Shown here: one piece after another, positions 8,801-10,972 of the stretch
Position numbering within the stretch: the stretch's first letter is position 1
Layout of the letters: every line of letters starts with the position of its first letter
Assembly (NCBI GenBank): GCA_017462445.1
Contig: JAFTRB010000080.1
Location: 1-10,972, forward strand
DNA from: Clostridia bacterium
GTDB taxonomy: Bacteria; Bacillota_A; Clostridia; Oscillospirales; CAG-272
Length of the DNA: 10,972 nt
Direction of reading: 5' to 3'
Made by a program: the position numbers and the translations under genes
The notes under the pieces: generated by a model
Database searches by the model: none
What the model was told of the DNA's origin: nothing
What the model saw: the letters and a program-made list of their open reading frames with translations, nothing else

Positions 8801-9454
8801 CAGATGACCGACAGAGTTAAGATGCGTCTTGTACTTAACGGAGAGAATGCCGGAGCGTATATCGAGCAATCTGTGAAGGATTATGCTGAAAATATCCTGG
8901 CAGACCCCTCCTATGAGACGGCAAATCCCGGCATCAACAATCTTCTTAACGCAATGCTCACCTATGGAGCTTATGCACAGCAGTATTTTGGCTACAACAC
9001 GGACAATCTTGCATCCGACCTCATCGAGCTTGGCGATGTAACCGAGAATTCCCAAATAAGCATAAGCGGCAAGGCAAGCGGCGCGGCTCTTTCCACTTGG
9101 AAGCTTTCTCTGGAGAGCGAGGTGTGCGCAAAGTTATACCTCGACATAGATGACGGATACAGCGTCGGCGATTACGCGTTGACTCTGATCACTCCGTCGG
9201 GAAATACAAGCGAATTGGAGCTGACAATGCGCGAGGGAAGAGGCGAGGCAGTAATCAACGGTATACCGGCCGGCTTCCTGAACGATTACTACACCCTGAC
9301 CGTTAAGTGCCTGAGGGATGGAAGCGAGATTACAGTCAAGCTCAGCGCAATGTGCTATGTTGCAACCATTCTTAACACAAGCGCAAACGAAAACCTCGTT
9401 AACCTTGTTACCGCGCTTAAGCTGTACAGCGTTGCAGCAGAAAACTATAACTAA
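2849..9454 (+). CDS. Secreted multidomain GH95 alpha-L-fucosidase/galactosidase
   Basis: A 2201-residue exported enzyme, expected to remove alpha-linked L-fucose (or L-galactose) from glycans by the inverting GH95 mechanism. The signal peptide is about 1-27, ending LPVMA. The GH95 N-terminal beta domain covers about 42-330, with NDDWERWSIPVGNG at 79-92. The helical catalytic domain is about 380-760 and a beta cap runs to about 855. The bases Asn438/Asn440 (WHNINVQMNYW), the acid Glu571 (DSPEQ) and Asp742 (PPFQIDGN) correspond to Asn421/Asn423, Glu566 and Asp766 of Bifidobacterium bifidum AfcA. After that come two FnIII-like domains (about 858-1035), five discoidin-like domains (about 1043-1841), a FIVAR-like helical stretch (1844-1909) and an unassigned module (1915-2201). 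No LPXTG, dockerin or C-terminal membrane helix is seen. The start is fixed by AGGAG at 2836-2840, 8 bases upstream. It is probably co-transcribed with the 38-codon gene that follows. Confidence 0.93.
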   Translation: MKKRIVSLCLALAMLFASVSGILPVMAVVTSAEGELIAGEDIPLHLYYDEEASHGVSQGFDDMSASSGSGGQWIETNLNDDWERWSIPVGNGYFGANLFGRTESERIQLTDKTLANPYRINNDSKLPCDGLNNFSETYIDFGHKSDAVSNYSRKLDIATALSTVSYVYGGVTYEREYFTSYPDNALVIRLTASSEGALSFVLRPTVPYEQEYMAVVGDRGGKEGTVTSSVEGGVGEIVLSGKMEYFDIDFYGLYRVYTTDGAITATTCVNADGDTDGTITVSGATEAYIYVTLGTDYELTSETFTAADTSKPTFSTTVEDARAKVEGYMAALEGQKEGKSLSEGYEIIKARHLADYRELFGRVTLSLDFNEADFAKTTDELLAEYKAGSGSQYLEALYFQYGRYLLIASSREGALPANLQGTWNRYNNAPWSSGYWHNINVQMNYWPAFSTNLAETFLAYADYNAAYMEKAEKGATSIIQQYNPSVLGQDGGNGWSIATGGYPNAVYGSESIGNLGFTTQLFWEYFMYTQDSDVLEQVVYPVLVSAARFITKMVKEDKDGNYLAIYTDSPEQYVNGVWYYTTGTTYAQSFAYQNNYNLLLAAKELGIDFEDTGSEDYDIFKTVLAQIDKYDPIVVGLSGQVKEFREEEKYGDLGEYTHRHISQLVGLYPGNLINGTTPAWLDAARYTLTERGDNATGWGVAHRLNLWARVQDGERAYDLLEQLLKVNTATNLWDLHPPFQIDGNLGGTAGISEMLLQSHAGYIEPLAAIPSAWASGQYTGLVARGGFEVSAKWADGVATSVNLLSKMGGSVSVKYDGITEAIVRKASGEVVDYTAKDGVITFDTKAGETYIITGFEKRVAPDKVEGLTAEGEFLSDTTLTWNASPDALYYNVYVARNSSPTYTYLGRTADTEFVYKPDALANDRLTFAVTVLDANGNESDRALAYRNPDDVSASVEDAVASVVDEKLQVAIKSNDYANKFKLYSRANSSAEWTLLEEGTYPIIILDEYSSKVEYGASVVSLFGEESEITPVSISTQGEINILDYQPSNILGNIKFDPTPYANSMIHTTAYGYPTLTDGSFNNTTGRFSTSTAANMIFNATAALRGSFLLGELRIFDFGPSDTAADYLGTALTVEVFYDGEWKTVKNYTSNAEIVGLRTKNASGVRYVSIDLSGVMAQAIRVSIPNTMSGKSISIYEIECSGIQIPDTKSYSNNLILGKDIILTDASLKHMNPASKGPSVLTDGNRSASTGADTWYTWWNQTDMQFDGTVKLGGNAYLGKLRIYDTRADKYTDYSSVGPRYVIEVCNDGEWTQLYDVTPYTATIANYREVGVRPGDTAESQWIEFDLGGVKAQAVRIYMPPKSSGNFDIREIEIDGYIDTDVNIPVYSDNLFLGNQFVPTPEAEAVIWSPHTYDRATDGISGSGNRLNSSGKNSFIDGTLAFPGIAYLETLTIDYGSYLQARSGTGLVIQTFANGVWTDALNVTYDRAYQEEVTYELGGIAAEKVRLYVPGVYPTTYGDLLAGDCITIEEIYCSGSLLAIDKEWSNNLFEGYVFEKGPTAGTIWSPNTYDKITDGVSNNDSNRFSTSGNAITDGILDFGGALVELGQMNVSFNPYNVKRCGKDFTVQAWQDGEWVTVLSHIHTEGVKTESFDLGGAKAEKVRILSSGSFDGGDCTQIYEITCTGYILPPEQKLEDENSNVLLNTPKDNIFVNNATMHTSLPDVTAAFDGNLGTRFAVSDQGAKPYSLTVMLDKPTSLYTLRIYDFRNSNDTATRSDKTTVEIYSNGIWVPVVKDQPLSFESNYTAFKLYGVETDGIRITFCNTQAGTSASIYEVTCTTGLSVTTDRTALLDAYKAIEDMDTSFEFGLDPIKELKLKERKALLMDTEARQADIDSYVAEVEAAKNKLAEGVPVTEEYGDFNSYNLSLNGDIGFNFYGDISSTALDSFTDAFVYIEYASGETEKIMLSTLPRDSAGRLVLSLNMAAAQMTDRVKMRLVLNGENAGAYIEQSVKDYAENILADPSYETANPGINNLLNAMLTYGAYAQQYFGYNTDNLASDLIELGDVTENSQISISGKASGAALSTWKLSLESEVCAKLYLDIDDGYSVGDYALTLITPSGNTSELELTMREGRGEAVINGIPAGFLNDYYTLTVKCLRDGSEITVKLSAMCYVATILNTSANENLVNLVTALKLYSVAAENYN
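5969..8371 (+). repeat. Five tandem discoidin-like (F5/8C, CBM32-like) domains
   Basis: Within the GH95 protein, five divergent copies start near residues 1041, 1210, 1386, 1544 and 1698. Copies two to four open with a YSNNL/YSDNL/SNNLF signature. Each has a T/F-D-G turn (LTDG, LTDG, ATDG, ITDG, AFDG). Each also has a central DG-W/NG-W strand (DGEW, DGEW, NGVW, DGEW, NGIW), a D-L-GG-like strand leading to K/A-V/I-R-I, and a final I-E-I-C-G or similar. This matches the discoidin/F5/8 type C jelly roll used by CBM32-type sugar-binding modules. Ligand residues cannot be assigned with confidence. Copies are related at the protein level and show no long DNA identity, so they are old duplications. 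Confidence 0.75.
8591..9454 (+). other. C-terminal module of unknown function in the GH95 protein
   Basis: Residues 1915-2201 form a compact, non-repetitive, non-enzymatic-looking module. Signatures are YGDFNSYNLSLNG (1915-1927) followed by GFNFYGDI, then a hydrophobic beta stretch, SVKDYAENIL, NAMLTYGAYAQQYFGYNTD, and a final beta-rich half ending LVTALKLYSVAAENYN. From memory, similar tails occur at the ends of many secreted enzymes of gut Clostridia. I know of no assigned function and cannot verify the distribution here. With no LPXTG, dockerin or membrane anchor in this protein, a role in cell-surface retention or export is possible but speculative. Confidence 0.55.
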
Positions 9455-9469
9455 AAAGGAGAAGGCAAT

Positions 9470-9586
9470 ATGAAAAAGGAATATTCAACACCCGACATAG
9501 GCATAATTGCCTTGTCCGCCGACGATGTTGTCAAGCAGTCCTGGGGACTTCCCGAGATTGGAATAGGCACAGACGGCGAGTGGTAA
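9470..9586 (+). CDS. 38-residue peptide co-transcribed with the GH95 enzyme
   Basis: A small gene beginning MKKEYSTPDIGIIALSADDV and ending GIGTDGEW. It starts 15 bases after the GH95 stop codon, with AAGGAG (9456-9461) placed 8 bases before its ATG, and its stop is followed by a hairpin and an intrinsic terminator. That gives it gene-like signals despite its size. The N-terminal half (MKKEY-TP-I-I-AL-ADDV) resembles, from memory, very short peptides common in gut Clostridia, usually annotated hypothetical. The C-terminal half is rich in Gly, Ile and acidic residues. There is no signal peptide or membrane segment and no cysteine. The layout of a conserved leader-like N-terminus and a Gly-rich end could suit a precursor peptide, but no modifying enzyme is visible nearby. 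Function unknown. Confidence 0.75.
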   Translation: MKKEYSTPDIGIIALSADDVVKQSWGLPEIGIGTDGEW

Positions 9587-9587
9587 G

Positions 9588-9607
9588 CTAATCCCGAGAG
9601 GGATTAG
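9588..9607 (+). other. Perfect hairpin with GAGA tetraloop
   Basis: CTAATCCC (9588-9595) and GGGATTAG (9600-9607) form a perfect 8-bp stem capped by GAGA, a GNRA tetraloop. It begins one base after the stop codon of the 38-codon gene and has no T-run, so it is not itself a terminator. It may protect the 3' end of the mRNA or limit ribosome or nuclease access. RNA with this loop type is unusually stable. Confidence 0.7.
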
Positions 9608-9627
9608 GGCCGCATAACCGAATTTTT

Positions 9628-9673
9628 AAGGGTAGATAGGACACATGTCTTTTATCTACCCTTTTACTTTTTT
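9628..9673 (+). terminator. Intrinsic terminator after the GH95-peptide unit
   Basis: A perfect 11-bp inverted repeat, AAGGGTAGATA (9628-9638) and TATCTACCCTT (9653-9663), encloses a loop with a smaller GACA/TGTC pairing. It is followed by TTTTACTTTTTT. It lies about 40 bases beyond the small peptide gene and ends the bicistronic unit before the promoter of the next GH95 gene. Confidence 0.9.
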
Positions 9674-9775
9674 GGGGGGCAGGGAAGAGTGGTGGCTCAA
9701 CATCATTGATTTGTATATATTGTATAAGGCTTGTTATGAAAAACGCCGAAAATTCTTTATTATAGATAAAATTCA

Positions 9776-9804
9776 TTGAAATGCGGTAGGCGTTATGATA
9801 GAAT
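9776..9804 (+). promoter_or_regulatory. Promoter of the second GH95 gene
   Basis: -35 TTGAAA (9776-9781), a 17-base spacer, and -10 TAGAAT (9799-9804) preceded by TGA, an extended -10. The first GH95 gene has the same -35 hexamer, preceded by CAT in both, and the same spacing. The leader would be about 25 bases, much shorter than for the first gene. Confidence 0.75.
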
Positions 9805-9836
9805 ACAGATATATAAATATTTTTAGGAGCGTCTAT

Positions 9837-10972
9837 ATGAAAAACAAGATTATATCATTAACTCTCGTTCTCGCATTGCTATTCGGATGCCTGTCCGTAG
9901 CCTTGCCTGTAATGAGCTTTGCACAGGAGGATCCAAACAGCGTGATTATTCCACAAAATGAAGTTCCGTTGCACCTCTACTACGATGAGGAGGCTTCCCA
10001 CGGAATAGACACAGCCTTTGAAAATTTAGAAATGGCGCCGGGCTCAGGCTCAAACCTGATTGCCGCGAATGTAAACGATGACTGGGAGCGTTGGTCTATA
10101 CCTATCGGTAACGGCTACTCGGGCGTCAACATCTTCGGCAGAACCGAGACAGAACGTCTCCAGATAACCGAGAAGACTCTTGTTCATCCCGGTGGCTCCT
10201 GGAACTGCTACGGCGGTCTTAACTCCTTCTCCGAGACCTACATAGATTTCGGACATACCAACTCGGAGGTAACAAACTACAGCCGCGCACTCGATCTTAA
10301 CACTGCTATATCCACCGTAGATTATACCTTCGGTGGCGTTGATTATTCGAGAGAGTATTTCATCTCCTACCCCGATAACGCCCTTGTGATCAAGCTCGAC
10401 GCATCCGAGACGGGCGCTCTTGATTTTACCCTTCGTCCCACCATTCCCTGGGAGCAGTCCTACTCCTACAAGGATGCAGAGGACATCGCCGCAGGCAACA
10501 CCACGAGGAGAAAATCCGCCAAGACGGGTACTGTTACCTCCTCGGTCGAGGACGGCGTGGGCTGTATCGAGATGGCAGGTCTTATGACCTACTACGATAT
10601 TGATTTTGTCGGTCTTTATCGCGTATATACCGAGGGCGGTACAGTAACCGCCTCCACCACGACCCACACCTGGACCGACCGTGACGGCACGGTCTACAAT
10701 GACCAGGACGGAACAATAGTTGTCGATGGCGCAACCTCGGCTTACATCGTTGTTACCTTCGGCACGGACTATGTTCTCTCCAGCGAGACCTTCACCTCGT
10801 CTGATACCGCAAAGCCTATGTTCCAAACAGGCTATGCCGAGACAAAGGCGAAGATTGAGGGACAGCTTACCGCAATCACCAACCAGACTAATGGCAAGAG
10901 CGTTGAGGAGGCATACGCCGTTCTCAAGGCTAACCACCTTGCCGACTATCAGGAGCTTTTCGGCAGAGTGAC
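9837..10972 (+). CDS. Second secreted GH95 enzyme, cut by the window end
   Basis: The first 378 residues of a paralogue of the upstream GH95 protein; the reading frame is open at the last base. The start follows AGGAG (9825-9829) by 7 bases. The signal peptide MKNKIISLTLVLALLFGCLS continues to about residue 29 (PVMSFA). Cys18 in LFGC is a weak lipobox and signal peptidase I cleavage is more likely. From PLHLYYDEEASHG through NDDWERWSIPIGNGYSGVN it is nearly collinear with the first enzyme, and likewise from FSETYIDFGH to the end at HLADYQELFGRV. The main insertion relative to the first is near residues 220-235 (KDAEDIAAGNTTRRKSAKTG). Only the GH95 N-terminal beta domain is present. The catalytic residues, C-terminal modules and any downstream small peptide lie outside, so activity cannot be judged. 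Confidence 0.9.
   Translation, partial: MKNKIISLTLVLALLFGCLSVALPVMSFAQEDPNSVIIPQNEVPLHLYYDEEASHGIDTAFENLEMAPGSGSNLIAANVNDDWERWSIPIGNGYSGVNIFGRTETERLQITEKTLVHPGGSWNCYGGLNSFSETYIDFGHTNSEVTNYSRALDLNTAISTVDYTFGGVDYSREYFISYPDNALVIKLDASETGALDFTLRPTIPWEQSYSYKDAEDIAAGNTTRRKSAKTGTVTSSVEDGVGCIEMAGLMTYYDIDFVGLYRVYTEGGTVTASTTTHTWTDRDGTVYNDQDGTIVVDGATSAYIVVTFGTDYVLSSETFTSSDTAKPMFQTGYAETKAKIEGQLTAITNQTNGKSVEEAYAVLKANHLADYQELFGRV

Noticed and set aside
9569..9583. The peptide's ending DGEW matches the DGEW motif in the discoidin-like domains
   Set aside because: Four residues in a composition-biased protein set are too few to suggest mimicry or common origin.
9742..9794. AACGCC/GGCGTT inverted repeat spanning the second GH95 promoter, as an operator
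   Set aside because: The arms are only 6 bp and 41 bases apart, and no equivalent exists at the first GH95 promoter, so chance is likely.
9882..9893. Lipoprotein signal (LFGC) in the second GH95 enzyme
   Set aside because: Phe at the -2 position is unusual for a lipobox, the paralogue has no cysteine there, and a normal signal peptidase site (SFA) follows.
10050..10937. A 295-codon open frame on the minus strand
   Set aside because: It lies opposite the second GH95 gene, which has a signal peptide, promoter, ribosome binding site and family motifs. The antisense frame is a by-product of codon bias.

Overview
The window looks like a chromosomal segment from an uncultured gut- or rumen-type Clostridia (Bacillota), probably near the Ruminococcaceae/Oscillospirales. 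The evidence is Shine-Dalgarno sites of the AGGAG type, strong sigma-A-like promoters, intrinsic terminators, a very large secreted carbohydrate-active enzyme with tandem accessory domains, and intergenic DNA crowded with short palindromic repeats. The lineage is inferred from style and is not proven.

Layout. Positions 1-458 hold no gene, only repeat units and the terminator of the gene that follows. A cytoplasmic GH29 alpha-L-fucosidase lies on the minus strand (459-1769), with its own promoter (1888-1916), a GC-rich structured leader (1795-1879) and a strong terminator (381-418). Positions 1920-2640 are a mosaic of palindromic repeats, several of which also occur left of the GH29 gene. An AT-rich promoter region follows, then a 2201-residue secreted GH95-family enzyme (2849-9454). 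Its accessory region has FnIII-like domains, five divergent discoidin-like domains, a FIVAR-like helical segment and a C-terminal module of about 290 residues that I cannot assign to a named family. Fifteen bases downstream is a 38-codon peptide gene (9470-9586), followed by a small GNRA-loop hairpin and an intrinsic terminator. A second, paralogous GH95 gene starts at 9837 with its own promoter and runs off the window end.

How the genes fit together. The GH95 proteins carry signal peptides and should trim alpha-linked L-fucose (or the related L-galactose) from glycans outside the cell. The GH29 enzyme has no signal peptide and should finish short fucosylated oligosaccharides after uptake. 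The window shows no transporter, fucose-catabolism gene or regulator. Host mucin or milk-type glycans are plausible substrates, and plant xyloglucan is the main alternative.

The least explained parts are the 38-residue peptide co-transcribed with the giant enzyme, the enzyme's C-terminal module, and the intergenic repeat families, in which flanks are conserved while the palindromic core changes in both arms together.
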